Assembly (NCBI RefSeq): GCF_051014685.1
Contig: NC_135060.1
Location: 1,550,001 to 1,614,000 of the forward strand
Source of the DNA: Ptiloglossa arizonensis
Lineage: Eukaryota; Arthropoda; Insecta; Hymenoptera; Colletidae
Direction of reading: 5' to 3'
DNA length: 64,000 bases
The notes beneath the pieces were generated by a model. It searched no databases and was not told the origin of the DNA. It was given only the letters and a program-made list of their open reading frames with translations. Positions 24,901-36,985 of this stretch are shown here, piece by piece. Each line of letters begins with the position of its first letter. Within the stretch, counting starts at the first letter, position 1. Made by a program: the position numbers and the translations under genes.

Positions 24901-27150
24901 GATCGGGGACCACGAACGTAACGACGTTTGCGTAGAATAATTTAAGCGACTAAGTATCGTCGATACGACCGTTTCAACGGTAATTGTAAAGTTGCGGGGT
25001 TGATGTACAACCTGTCGTACACGTGGCCGTGATGAATGGCAGTAGGGCGCTGCCGTACGACTAACGTTGCAACTCGACCTACGACTTATCGCGTAGTCGA
25101 TGGTTGGCTCTACGGCTCTTGTAACACGGAACGAATTCGAGTCCACCAAATTCGGGACCGTAGGAACACTTTGCTGACACGTGTACGGGAGTCTACGAAT
25201 CTTGGACGCATCGAGACAATCTCAGCGGTCTACTCTTCTTTCTGGCTGCTTTGAAACGAAAGGAATGCAGGAATTAACGAAAACGAGTCCGTCTAATTTA
25301 TAATCGAGAGGTTGTCGTATCTCAGACACGCGATACACGTTTCTGTTTACAAGGACAGTGAACGCGTTAATACCGATACGCGTCAATCACCGAACATCGT
25401 ACGGTGACGTCAAAGGGGTATCAACGTGGATGATCATGACTTTAGCGAGACGGATTTGTTGACATTTCGCGTAGCATCGACACCGTACAGACAACAGGGA
25501 TCGACCAGGCAACCACAAAGGGAGTCTTTTCGAAACGTTGCTTTTAAGTATCGCTCGCGACAACTACCAATAAAAATTATCGAACAACCCGGTATACAAG
25601 GAGTGTAAAAACTAAACGTTTGAAGCGAAATTTTTCTCTCTTATCCAAATCGATACGTACACGTGTACTACGATCGTGTCTGGAAGCATCGAAAGAGGTT
25701 TTCTCTCGTCGATGAGAAACGAGATCGACTTTGAAACGATTATCGTGGAAGACGATCTACGAAGAAACGGTAAAAATCTTTATTTTGATCGTCGAGCAAC
25801 GTTTCGGCCTGTTTCGTTCAATCGAGCAAAGCGATCCATTATCGGCGACTATAGTTGCTAGCGAAACTGAATCGGCTGCTCGAGGCCACTTCTCTAAAGG
25901 TGAATCGTGCCCAACACGATTTCCACTTTTACGCGATGGCATCTTGGCTCTGTTCGAGAGACGAAGAACGCGTACCGCGCGAACAATAAAGCGAGGACGA
26001 CTGCTCGGACTCGGAGGGTCGATTGATTTTGTCGGGACTATAGTCGCGTGTACTGTAGCGAAACCCGGTATCGAACGAAATAATCAAAGTCGAAGTAATT
26101 AGGCGACCGTCGATACCAAAGGGTCTATCGACGAGCACCGAATATTTCCTAAACACGCTTTAAAACGAACCTAACTCGAAACGAAGCTAACGTAAACGCA
26201 CGTACAAGTTCGAATTTTGAATCTTCCTTACGTAATTACGATCCGCACGATTCTCGATTTCGATCCTCGAAAGAGAAGAGAACGTACTACCCGGAGAATC
26301 GGTTTGTTGTTAAAGCGAATCATAAGCGCGTTCCCATTGAAACTAGCGAAAGGTTTCGCTGCGCTAGGAATTTCAGAGGCAATTTAACGATTATCGACGT
26401 CCCTTCCTACCCTTCTTCGGCTTCGTTAAAAAGGATTTCTAGCGTACCGGGAGAAGCGTGCCTTTTCAGCCGCATCGTCCTACCGATGTAACGAGAGCGA
26501 TAGCTCGAAACTTTATCACGAAAAGAGCGTCGCGTTAATTTCGAGCGAACCGACGATTGTTCGTTCGCTTTCGATCGATTCGGTTTCAGAGGAACGATAC
26601 CGTTCTCGAAGAATCATCGTTAGCGTTTCGAAACCGCGATCAAAGTCTTCCCAATACGCTTTCTCGATTGTTAAATATTGAATACCTCGTTGATATTAAT
26701 TTGTATTTTTCGAATGTACGGCAAGGGATGCATAAAATACCATCGAGTGGACGAAACGATCGGAGGTATCGAAGGCCGCGAGCCATGGATTGTTAAAATT
26801 CGGTGAACGTATCCCGTGTCTCGCGGTCAAAAATCATCCCCTTGGAGCGTCTCTGGCCGAGCCACGACGACATGTGATTTTGAGGTTAAGTTCGGTCCGC
26901 AACACGTGCCGTTGCGTTCCGCGAGGGCGAAGAAACCCTTCGGTCGGTCCACCCCCGTGCCTAACGAGGGCACTTCAAAGCGAACTGGAGCGATATTAAA
27001 ATTAGAGATCCGTCATCGAAGCCGGTTCTCCTGCACCCTTCGTCGGCCGCGGGGACACGCTCGGACGATGGTAATATTTCGAAGGGAGTGAGACGAAGAC
27101 GGAGGGGTGGTGTGGGTGGCGGAAAGAAGAAAAGCAGAGACAGAACGATC
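21948..27150. other. non-coding stretch, no gene seen
   Basis: Contains TCGATCGC tandem words at 22760-22785 and pyrimidine-rich DNA at 22500-22650. The block 23740-23900 has GCGGCA repeats. The segments 22010-22110 and 22380-22520 lack the usual TCGA texture. No coding exon or RNA gene recognised. Confidence 0.4.
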
Positions 27151-27176
27151 GGGTACGGGGGGAGGTGGGCGAAGGG
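27151..27176 (+). other. G-quadruplex-type motif in a G/A-rich tract
   Basis: G-runs of 3, 6, 3 and 3 are separated by loops TAC, AGGT and CGAA. The surrounding 27090-27230 is nearly all G and A (GGAGGA units), so the motif may be only a by-product of a purine tract. Confidence 0.5.
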
Positions 27177-29171
27177 AGGAGGAAGGAGGGTAGGAGGTAG
27201 GAGGAGGAGGAGGTTGTGGGTCGGTGAGGGACGTTCGCTCGGCCAAAAGGGTGTTACGATAAGGGGTTGAGCCTCGACGGAGGAGGCCGGTAGATCAATG
27301 AAAAGGGTTGCTCGGCCCGGGGGTGGATTGATCGCCGATAGGGAAATTTCGTTAGTTTCCTCCAGTCATAAAAGGCGGCAAAGGTGGTAGTGGTGGTGGT
27401 GTTGGTACTTGAGCCACCACCGCGGAGAAGCCTAACTAACGTTCGAGCCACCCTTCAAAATTCGCCCTCGCAGGGGTGAGACGAGGGTGTTCGCCGGGGA
27501 ACGAGGTGGGCCGAGAAGGAGGAACGGGTTGCAGAGACGGGTTGCGTATACCTCCGAGGAGCCAGCGCGAGGCACGGCCAGCACACGTCGGAGTATTAAC
27601 GAAATTTTAACCAATCAATGAGAAGTTCATTAGCCCGTACCGGGAGCATTCCTTCCCCGTTCCAGCAGCCCAGTGCTAGCCCGTGTGTATCGCGAGAGAT
27701 CGCGTGGCGGTGATAAAATTCAACAACGCGCTCGAACCACCCTCGCCGAGGCTATTTGCCGGAGAACACGAAATCGCCGTTTAGAGCCACAATTTTCGGC
27801 CTTGTTTTCCGCTCACAAAAGAATATTTCTCGAGGTTTATTCTACCGGACAGTCGTGCTATTCAAAGAGTAACTGATCAGGGAGAGAGCCGTGTCAGGAG
27901 GGTTGTTTTTTTGCAGCGTCATTTGTCTCCAATATCTCGAGCCACCCTCGACGCAAACATAGACGATGCAGGGAACGAACACGCGGGGCTGGAGGAGACC
28001 GTTTCGCGACGATTCCCACCGTAAAGGAAACCAAACCGAGAGCTTCCTCCGCGCTAATATACAACGAGTATCGCACCGTCTTATCCCATTACCGACAAAT
28101 TTTCCAAATAGAATTTACGAGGGGGTTCCTCTTTACTACGCGCGCGCCTCTTCCAACGAACTTTACCGACAGATTTTCCAAAGTCCTGACAGCTTCGAAT
28201 CGCGAAACTCGCTTCTCCGAGATATTTTTCCATCCATCGAGACTCTCGATGTAATCTCGGAATATACAAAACGCGCTTTTTTCGGTAGCGTGGTAAAAAC
28301 CGGGCAAATACTTTTACCAGGAGTCGTCGAACGCGAAGCGAACCTTCGAGGATCCACATTCGTCTTCGAAACAGCATCGATCTTGAAAACTTGTCTTTCG
28401 AGCAGTTTTCTTCTCAGCGGTGCGTACAATTTCTTCCTCCCTCTCGCTAACTCGACCCCCGATCGAACTCGTCGGTAACGAGCGGACGCACGAGGATCGG
28501 GATTCGTTTCTCTTCTTCGACATCGAATAGCTCCCTTTAACGGCAAATATCGTACTTGAAAAAAATCTAATTACCCGATACATCGTTTCCAACGAGGAAC
28601 GCCCGAGCCTCGGCGAAAGGGCCGGTTTCTAACGGAACAGTTTCACCCTTCGCGGACCGTTTCGTTGTTCGAGGGGTTTGTCGCGATGTTCTTCGAATCG
28701 ATCGAGAGCCAAAAATCCAAACCCTCCCCCGAAGATTCCCCCTGTCCGTCCCGTGGCTCCTAAAAAATACCAACACCATCGACCGCAAGTCGGATGGAAC
28801 CTTATCCCTCCATCCCGTCACGGATCAACAGTTAGCAAATTGTCCCCCGCGTCCGCTAGGTTTTTTGCCCGTCCGTCATTTGTCTCTGATATCACTCCAC
28901 CCCCAGCCTCCACCCTTTCTCCCCACCTAGGGTCCCTCCAGTCGCGCGGGGACGCGCTACAATATATCGAATAAGCCGCAGCGACAAAAAGAGCGGGCGA
29001 CGCCGCGAAGGAAGGGTTGCGACGCCGCCGGAGTTGGCCCGTAGGAAGAACAAAGAGCACACAGCCGTGGGGGTGGAACGGGGGCTTCGGTAGGCGATAT
29101 AGGCGGAAAGGGTAGCCGACCGCGTAAGGGAGGCACAGACGGAGCGAGCGAGAACGCGAAACGGAATGTGT
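27177..29171. other. non-coding stretch, no gene seen
   Basis: Includes a short (GGT)n patch at 27384-27400 and a low-TCGA block at 27600-27670. The open frames in 27966-28590 occur on both strands with no domain. No gene seen. Confidence 0.4.
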
Positions 29172-29246
29172 GAGAAAGAGAGAGCGAGAGAGCGAGAGAG
29201 CGAGAGAGCGAGAGAGCGAGAGTGAGAGGGAGGAAGAGAGAGAGGG
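29172..29246. repeat. (GAGAGAGC)n microsatellite
   Basis: An eight-base unit AGAGCGAG is repeated about six times, then decays into GAGA and GGAAGAGAGAGA. The opposite strand reads as an artefactual Ser-Leu-Ala-Leu-Ser-Arg chain. Confidence 0.9.
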
Positions 29247-32200
29247 TGGCATTTAAAACCGAGACGCGCGGAGAAAAAGAGATTTGCATTGCCCGCTACG
29301 GGGTGGCTCGGGGTGCGGTTTTCTGTTGCGGAAGACCGAGGGGGTGAGTAACGACACGTATCATACGCGGAACCATATAACGTCGGCGGACACGTACGTT
29401 CGATATCGCGCTGGTTTTTACGGGGAAGTTCCACCCTTCGGATCCACCAATTAGACCACGCGAAGGAAACCCCGTGGTGGTTCTCGGGATCTCTTCGTTT
29501 CGGCCATGGTGCACGGTTGGATTCCACGCGAACCGATACGGCCCTCGGTATCTTGAATATATATTTTTCGAGGACCACGTTTCACCATTTTATCCTTCCA
29601 CGGGGACGCGAGATTCGCGAGAATACCCTCCAGCCAGCCGATCGCCCAACGAACCATCACCACCGTTCCAGGACTCTCGTTTTACACCCCGCGTCTTTAA
29701 CCAGTTCGCTTTCCTTCGATTCCTTCCGCGATGAGTGATTTCGCAAAGTCACGTGTACGGTAATGTTTCTTCTCCCGCATCGCGCGTATCGTTCTCGTCG
29801 AATTTCAAAGGGATCGCCGGTCCACGTACAAAGTAACGAATGGCAAAAATAATCGCGATGAAGAGACGAAAATGAATTTTGCGGAACGAATTCGACCGGT
29901 AAGATTAATTACAGCGGTCGAAGGCACACGACTTGGAACGATAAACGAAATAATTTCTAAATTTAAACAGCCTTTGGCGACGTTTCGTCACCGTTTTCCA
30001 GCGTAAACATCTTTCGAGGTATTTCGCTCGAATTAGAACCGCGTGAGTAGTTTTGACGGCTTACTCACGGTAAGTGGAATTCGATAGAATTTTACACGCT
30101 CCCGTGTCCGAGCGAACTCGGACAACGTAGCTCCGAACTCCGTGGACCGTATTTCCAGTCAGCTCGGTGTAATATAATAAGCGATGTACAATCTGATAAG
30201 CGAATATAATAATAGCGGTATAATACGTAACGCGTGTGTAACGTAATAATCGCCCTAATATCGACCCGAGTACAGCGGATCGAGTTACGCGCATTGGAAA
30301 TATTTGTAAAACGCGGGACCGTTGGTGAAAGTGGCGCGATTTTTAAAAACGGTTCGAAATTCTCCGATAAGAGATTACAAACCATCGATGAAACGATACG
30401 TGTACGTTCCCGGATCACCTCGTTTCGTAAAATTTTTAACAGTCGTTAAATATTTAATTCTCGAATCACGTTTCACTCTCGAACGAATCTTCGAACAAGG
30501 AATTCCAAAGCACCGGTGAAATTTCTAATTTTAATACAATTTAATCGTCCACCAAGAAACAAACAGTGTTAAAAAGTACCGAGCAAAGAACGATAATTTC
30601 CAAAATTGCGGATCGAATTGGCGAAACAGCGAAGCGGTAATAAATAAGAAATCGATGCGACTGTGACGAGAGGTACATACGTTTTAAGATCTCTGTGTTT
30701 CGTTGTGAATTTTCAGAAACGTTCAAGAACCGTCGAAACGTAATTTCGAATCGCGTTCCACCGTCGAAGGAAGCACCGAGCGAGGTATTTCAAAGTGTCG
30801 ATAAAATAATAGGTGCACGATTCGCGGTTTGCCGAAATCGTCGAACGGGGTTCTCGGATCCCGGGATTTCGTCCCGGTAGCTCGCAACTTTCTCATTAGC
30901 CAGCGCGACAATGCGGCGGCCGTGTCCGCGCACGCAACGAACAATGAACGCTCGCGATCGCCGGCCTTCCACGAATAAATGTCACCGCGAGCTTCGTACT
31001 TGGAACGCTTCTGTCAATAAGCAGCGGGAGCCACAATGCCGTCGATTCGAAAGCTCGCTGATTACGAAATAAACGATTCGAAATCCTATTCTCGCCATCG
31101 CTCGTCAGAGGAGGAGGAGAAGGAGGAACAGGAGGAACCGTCGGAGTCGACACCCTGCACGAACTATTATAAATTCCGAAGCCGAGTCGTCGAGCGTCGC
31201 GATTTTACGTTAAATATTTCGTCGTGGTGCTCGTTTTATCGGTCGGCGAACACGTGACAATCGAATCCCAGAAGCAAATCTTATTCGAGGCTCGAGTCAC
31301 CGGCCGCGTTCCCGATCGCGTTCTCCGAAATCAAATCGACCATCTTGAATCTCGAATACACGCCAAGATACGTAAACTTTCGTATCGAACGGTTCAAGTT
31401 CACCCGACGCTTCGTCGTTTCTCGTCCGATTTGCGTTACGATTGCGTTTTACGTTGTCCGATGGAAGCGTCCGTTCGAGTGGAACGAGACATCGATCGTT
31501 GAACGTTCTTTGCAATTAATTCCCGTCGAATCGAAGCGACTCGGACGACAGATCCGAAGAGAACGATTCGATTGATCCTTCTTGCAGAAATGCGTTCGGC
31601 AGGGTGACCGTATTTAACGATCGATCGCTCCGTTCGTTTTACGAGTTAAGTTTACTCGACGAATATTTCCCCGTTGCCTCGAAACGTTGCAGTTCGCGTC
31701 CGTGACGTTCAATTCGAACGAAATTGTACACGGTTAGGCGCGATCGAAATCGAGTTTCGAAGAAAAGATCACCGACCCTGACCCAAACGTCCGACCTGAA
31801 TCCGATATCTAACCGGGATCTAAACTTTTGTTACAACTTTGCCTTACGAACTCGATCCGGGCGTAAAAAGTGAATTTCTAAAGTATATCGACACCGAAGT
31901 TGAACTTTCGATACTTGAAGGTATCGATTCGGAGCACCGAAAGGTCCAAAACCTAAACTCGATAGGAGCTATCGTTCCTAGCGACTAGATATTTAAAAAA
32001 GATGAAAAAGAATACGGAAGGAAAACTACAAAAAAAAAGTTACGAATAATTAAATGAAATTGAATTGGAAAAGTAATTGTAGACGAGGTCGAAATTGGAA
32101 AAGAATCCACCGCTGGTAGTGTCCGTATTGCTCACGGTCCAAGGGTATTTTTAAAAGACAGAAATGAAGAAGAAGGTACGAATAATCGAGTATCGAAGAA

Positions 32201-33030
32201 TCTCGCGAGAGCCGCGAAACGAGAATCGGAAAAGCACGATATCGAGGAATCGCGAGGGTCGTGATTCGACGAGAAATCTCGAGGAAATAATAACGAAGGA
32301 ATTCCGCGACGAAGGAGTGACCGACCGAAAAACAACGATTCGCCGAACAACGGGTAACAACGAGGGGAATAAAAGGGGTAGCGGTATCAAACGTAAGAGT
32401 AAACGAGAATCACCGTAAGAGCGAGAGGAGAGATAAACGAGAGACAGGAGGCAGGGCGCGGGAGGGAGACCAGCCGTTGTACAGAAATGGTTTCGGCAAA
32501 GAGCGGCCTCCCCGGTGCTCGCTCGTAATAAGCATAAATCCTCGGAGGCTTATCTAGCGGCGCCCAGAAGAACGCTAAAATAAAATATCATACATTCCGG
32601 GTTCTACCGTTCGCGGCGGTCCGCGTTACGACTATCGGTCCCCTCTCTCGGTGTACATCCGTTCGTTTCGCGTCTCCGCCCCAGCTTCGCGTTCCACGAT
32701 CGTCACGGGATACGGGGCTGGAGAGATCTCCGTTTCCCGATGATCGTCTTCCAGCGATTTCGAATACCTCGAGTAAAGACGCGTAGAGGGAAACGAGTAG
32801 GCGAGGACGCGATCTCGAGGATCTGGGTCAGTTCGAAGGAAGAACGAAACGTCGAAACGCGTACGAGAGAACTCGGAATCGAATTTCCCCGCGACGGAGC
32901 GTTAAATCGGTTCGCGGGCATCGGCATCGACCGAACTCTCCACCGTTTCGTAAAAAATTCAATAATCGAGCGTGCATCTCGGAGCACGTGTGTCGAGAGC
33001 GAGAGTACCGGTGCGTAACGCGATCGAGTC
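29247..33030. other. non-coding stretch, with one block of unusual texture at 32480-32600
   Basis: Mostly TCGA-rich DNA. A GAGGAG patch occurs at 31109-31140. Around 32510-32600 the texture changes (taataagcataaatcc; aaaataaaatatcatacatt) without any coding signal. No exon recognised. Confidence 0.4.
32480..32610. promoter_or_regulatory. candidate cis-regulatory block (texture only)
   Basis: This segment lacks the TCGA/CGAA words that dominate its surroundings and combines AT-rich homeodomain-like words (taataag, ataaat, aaaataaaat) with GC-rich flanks. Non-coding islands like this inside introns of developmental regulators are often enhancers. This is inference from texture; no binding-site match is claimed. 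Confidence 0.2.
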
Positions 33031-33072
33031 GGGGGGTGGCGGCGGCGGCGGCGGTGGCGGCGGCGGTGGTGA
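33031..33072 (+). repeat. (GGC/GGT)n trinucleotide repeat
   Basis: GGGGGGTGGC is followed by GGC and GGT units up to GGTGGTGACGG. It is followed at 33090 by an A10 run. It gives artefactual poly-Gly or poly-Pro frames. Confidence 0.9.
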
Positions 33073-34710
33073 CGGTAAGGTGGGTGGGAAAAAAAAAAAG
33101 CTCGCGGAGGTCAGGGTGGATTTTTGTGCGCGTCGATGCAGCGCGAGATGTCGGCCAAAGGCACGTAGTCGGTGTAATGAGGCGAGATACATTCGCCGGG
33201 GGCCGCCCCGTCGGGGGCGGCTGCCGGAGAAGCTCTGCCAGCCGGTAGCGGGGGTGAGTCGGAGGGAAAGGGTTGAGCTGGAAGCCCGATCAGTCATTAG
33301 ACAAGTGGGTATTCACATATATCGAGTTGTAAAATCGATAGGGGTGTCCGTTAGCCGTGTATCCTGTAAGGAGACGGTGGAGGGGATGAGATGCGAGCCG
33401 ATAGGACGGGCGAGGGTGCAGGGGGAAGGGAGAAGCAGGGAAACGGGGCTCTTCGCCTCGATATCAGACGGACGAAGACAGAACGCAACCCCTTTTCCTC
33501 TTCCCGCGCTTCCCCTTCGACCCCTTTTGTTGCTTCGCCATCCACCCCCTGCCACCGCACGTATCCAGTCCTTGCATATTAATCCTGCCCATAATTCCCA
33601 CTTCCCAGTTTGGGCAACCCTTCGGCTCCGGCTACATCGCTACCCCCGTCGAGAGAACGAAAGGGAATCGGAATAAGCAAGGGAAAGAGGAGTCCGGAGC
33701 GAGTCGAGGCCAGGCGCTCGGAGAGGGAGCAGGCCCGAGGGGAGGGGGGGGGGGAGGGAAAGGGATATCCGCCTCCTATCGATTGGGCTTTCTTTCCGAG
33801 CCCGGCTTTTAATTGGCATTCTCCCGTGGTGAGAAAAGGAGAGAGCCTCGGAGATCCTCCACCCACCGGGAAGGGAACCCCCGGTCCGTTACCTACGAGG
33901 GGAGACCGCCGCTGCGATCTTTTCCGCGCGATGAAAAAATTCACGATCGAGCGACTCGCGCCGCCACGGTCCTCCGATCGGACCGATCCTCCTTCGGATT
34001 TTACCACCGACGCGTTACTCGATCTCCACCGCGAGACCTCCAGTCGCCTCCGAACCGATTTTTACGCGACCGTCGCGCGCGTTCACCGTACGTTCTCCAA
34101 CGGGAAAAATTAGACGAAACTTTCCCGAGATGGTTCACGCGCAGGTTACAAAGATACAAAGGTTGAACAGAAAGGTTGAAAGCGATCCTCGTCGTCCCGA
34201 AACGCAAAGAAACTTAAAGGAAAAAATAGAGTCGAGAATTTATCGTAATTTCACTTTGGAGAAACGGTCCCCTCGACGGTTAACGCGCTCGACGAAACAA
34301 AGAACAAGTTCGGCTCCCGAGCGTACAGTATCAACGGGCTCCGTACTCGCGTCCCACCGCCTCCCTCTCGAGGAAGGAAGGAAGGAGATCTCGCGGAAGC
34401 ACACGAGCTCCTGCGGCCATAACGATCCCTCGCGGCGCATCATTGGTGGACAGGGAACGAAAATTAATACACGAAGCAACCGGCCTCCTTGCGCTCCCAC
34501 TGCGTGCCGTCGCGCACACGTACTCGTTTCCGCGGTCACGTGTGCGCACCCCCGCGGCACATAAGTGCGAGGAGGGCTGCGGCCGTGTGCGTGAAGATTG
34601 ATTATACCGCGGGAGAAAATGTGATCAATAGCTCGACAAACAAAGGCCCCTCGGACGCCTGTGTATAATGCAAATAGCAAAAATCACGGTGCCGGAGGGT
34701 GGGGACCGGG
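33073..34710. other. non-coding stretch, no gene seen
   Basis: Contains a G11 homopolymer at 33744-33754. Large open frames on both strands (32972-33676, 33579-34113, 34130-34680) depend on low TA content and simple repeats and show no domain. The low-TCGA block near 33560-33610 contains TGCATATTAATCC. Confidence 0.4.
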
Positions 34711-34808
34711 GGGTGGTGACGGTGGTGGTGGTGGTGACGATGGTGGTGGTGGTGGTGGTGACGGTGGTGGTGGTGGCGGAGGTGGCGGAGGTGGCGGCGG
34801 TGGTGGCT
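34711..34808 (+). repeat. (GGT)n trinucleotide repeat with GAC and GGA interruptions
   Basis: Nearly 100 bp of GGT units are interrupted by GACGGT/GACGAT and, towards the right, by GGCGGA units. It reads as poly-Val/Thr, poly-Gly or (antisense) poly-Pro in different frames, none of them a gene. Confidence 0.93.
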
Positions 34809-36754
34809 GAGCAGAGGGTCGAAGAAGATGATCGACGGTCAAGAAACAATGGCAACGCGAGCGGCGGTGGCGGCTACTTGGAACGTTCGCTCGACACGGT
34901 CCCCTTTTCTCGAACCCTCTCGGTCGACTTCTCACCCCCGACGCCTTCGGGTCCGGTTTAATTTGCATACGACCGATCGTGTCTTCCGGTCCGACTCACC
35001 TTCGGTCTGGCCACCGCTACCCGCCATGCCTCGCGACCATCGATCAAGCCCCGGTTGTTTTTACCTCCTAACGCAACCCCCGGACGCCCCTCCGCGGTCG
35101 CTAGCCGTACGCGGCCACACCGACCCTGCGACCCGATGGATTCCTTAACAACCCGAGGATCTCGTTAACAACGCCCGTTTCTCCTCCATCGATGACATCC
35201 TACCGACACTTTAAAACGGGAACCTCGAACACCACCGGAGAAAAGGGAACGGACACCGCCGTCGCGTAATTGCGCGCGCGGCTCTCGAAAAAGAACCGAG
35301 AAGGTGGAACCTAACGGGAGGATCGCGAGGGCCGATTACCGAGACTCGCGTTTCTTTCTTCGAGAGCCAAGGTGACGAGCCACGGACCATTTCGCGCGTT
35401 CCGAACGACGACGAAGGAAACGAAATACGTAAACACCTAAGGAAAACCTGCCGGCAAGTTCGTTTCGTAAATTCGATTTTCGAGGAAGAGGTACAACAAT
35501 ATCGCCAAGATTTCGTCTCTCTCTCCCTCTCCGAAGACGAAGAGCGTGGAAAGGAGAGGAGGGAAATAAACGTAACGAGAGATACCGAAAACAAGGGTGG
35601 AGTACGAGCGATACTAGTAAAAGCGGGCCACGATAGTTATGCCCCTTCGGTGGGCAAAAAACGCGAAAGAGAGGGAAGTAGGGAAAAATAGAGGGAACGG
35701 GGGATGTATCGTGACGGTTACAATCTCTACCTCCTTGTTTCGGAAAAAAAGGGAAAAATGAAGGGGTGAGAGATACACCGCAACGGTTATAACCTGTGCG
35801 TTCCCTTCCTCCTCGTTCGCTTTTTCTATCGTTAATCTTGGTTGACTTTTCACCGTTGTTCCTCGAAGGACCGCGTTTCCCGCGCTCCAAGTTTCGCCAA
35901 AAAAGTATCGCCGGATCGGGGGCCGTAAAGCTCGGTTTCCGACGCGGTCACCCCCTCCCCCGAGCCCCCGGAAAAATTCGTGACATCGGTTCCCGAATTC
36001 CTTTCTTTTTTCAAGCACACCGCACGGATACGATTTCGGTTTTATTTGCCCCGGGTCCGTATCTACCTCGGCACTCGTATCTTTCATTACCCGGGGTATA
36101 TTGGCTAGACAGATTGAATGATCCAAATGCGGGACAAAAAATTTATGATCTCCTGTCCGGTGGAATATCCCTATTCAGCGGCGATGGCATAGGCCGGCCT
36201 GAGATCTGGGGCAAGATCGAAATTCAATACGAGAGGCGACGCGCAGACTGGCCGATCGAGGCTCCGGGCTTTTTTACGAACGACTCGGAGACATTAAATT
36301 TAACGAATCCGCGGACGGAACGAAACAAGCTCGTTGATATTATCGATGCACCGGGTTAACCCGCACGATTTCCACCGGTCGAATACACTTTCCGGCTAGC
36401 ATCGCGATCTACCGAACCTCTGCCAGAACTGAATTTTTGCCCACCGATGCACCAGGTTAGAATCTTCTCCCCGATGGAATCGCAGAGCTCGCTCGTACTT
36501 TCCAAAAGAGTCCACGATACACCTACGAGTACAGTCTACCCTGCGGTAGTCGTCAGCGACCAACGATAACACCAACCTCTTCGTTCCTAGATCGCTGTAC
36601 GCGAACGTGGGATCATCGTCGCGACGTTTAGGAGTCGGCGCGTACAGGATGCGACTATCGTACAGTATCTCGATGATCGAATTTGCAGCAACGCGATAGT
36701 CCGATCCACGGATCGGACAGTGAACTATCTGGCCACGTGACGGTCTAATAGAGT
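34809..36754. other. non-coding stretch with a low-TCGA block at 36085-36260
   Basis: Mostly TCGA-rich, with purine tracts around 35660-35790. At 36085-36260 the texture changes (gattgaatgatccaaatgc; gtggaatatccctattcagc), and the frame 35796-36359 (+) stays open through it. That frame has no known domain, and no splice borders were found that would make it an exon. An exact short palindrome, gtccgatcc-ac-ggatcggac, lies at 36699-36718. Confidence 0.4.
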
Positions 36755-36985
36755 TAGTCGCGCTTTCTTAGTAACGATCCTTGAGCACCGTGACAGGGAA
36801 ACCGGGCTCTCGATATCGCGAGGACTCGATCGAGTCCGCTGTGACGCGATAATACGAACCGTGGACTACACCGCGAACTGTTTAACAGCGTGTCGATCTA
36901 ATTGAGCCTCCGGTCCGAGCGATAGTCGCGCTTTCTTAGTAGCGATTCGCTACGACTGACTTTTCACACCGTGACAGCCCTCGCT
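36755..36985. repeat. decayed tandem duplication, period about 168-181 bp
   Basis: tagtcgcgctttcttagta at 36755 recurs at 36923, and the following word accgtgacag recurs at 36787 and 36968. A related word (ctaattgag) occurs at 36898 and 37010. Upstream, gatgcaccgggtta near 36344 and gatgcaccaggtta near 36445 form another pair about 101 bp apart. The region therefore holds several decayed local duplications. Confidence 0.65.

Noticed and set aside
32972..33676. 234-residue frame (+) and antisense poly-Pro frame
   Set aside because: Both depend on the GGC/GGT repeat at 33031-33072; nothing else supports a gene.
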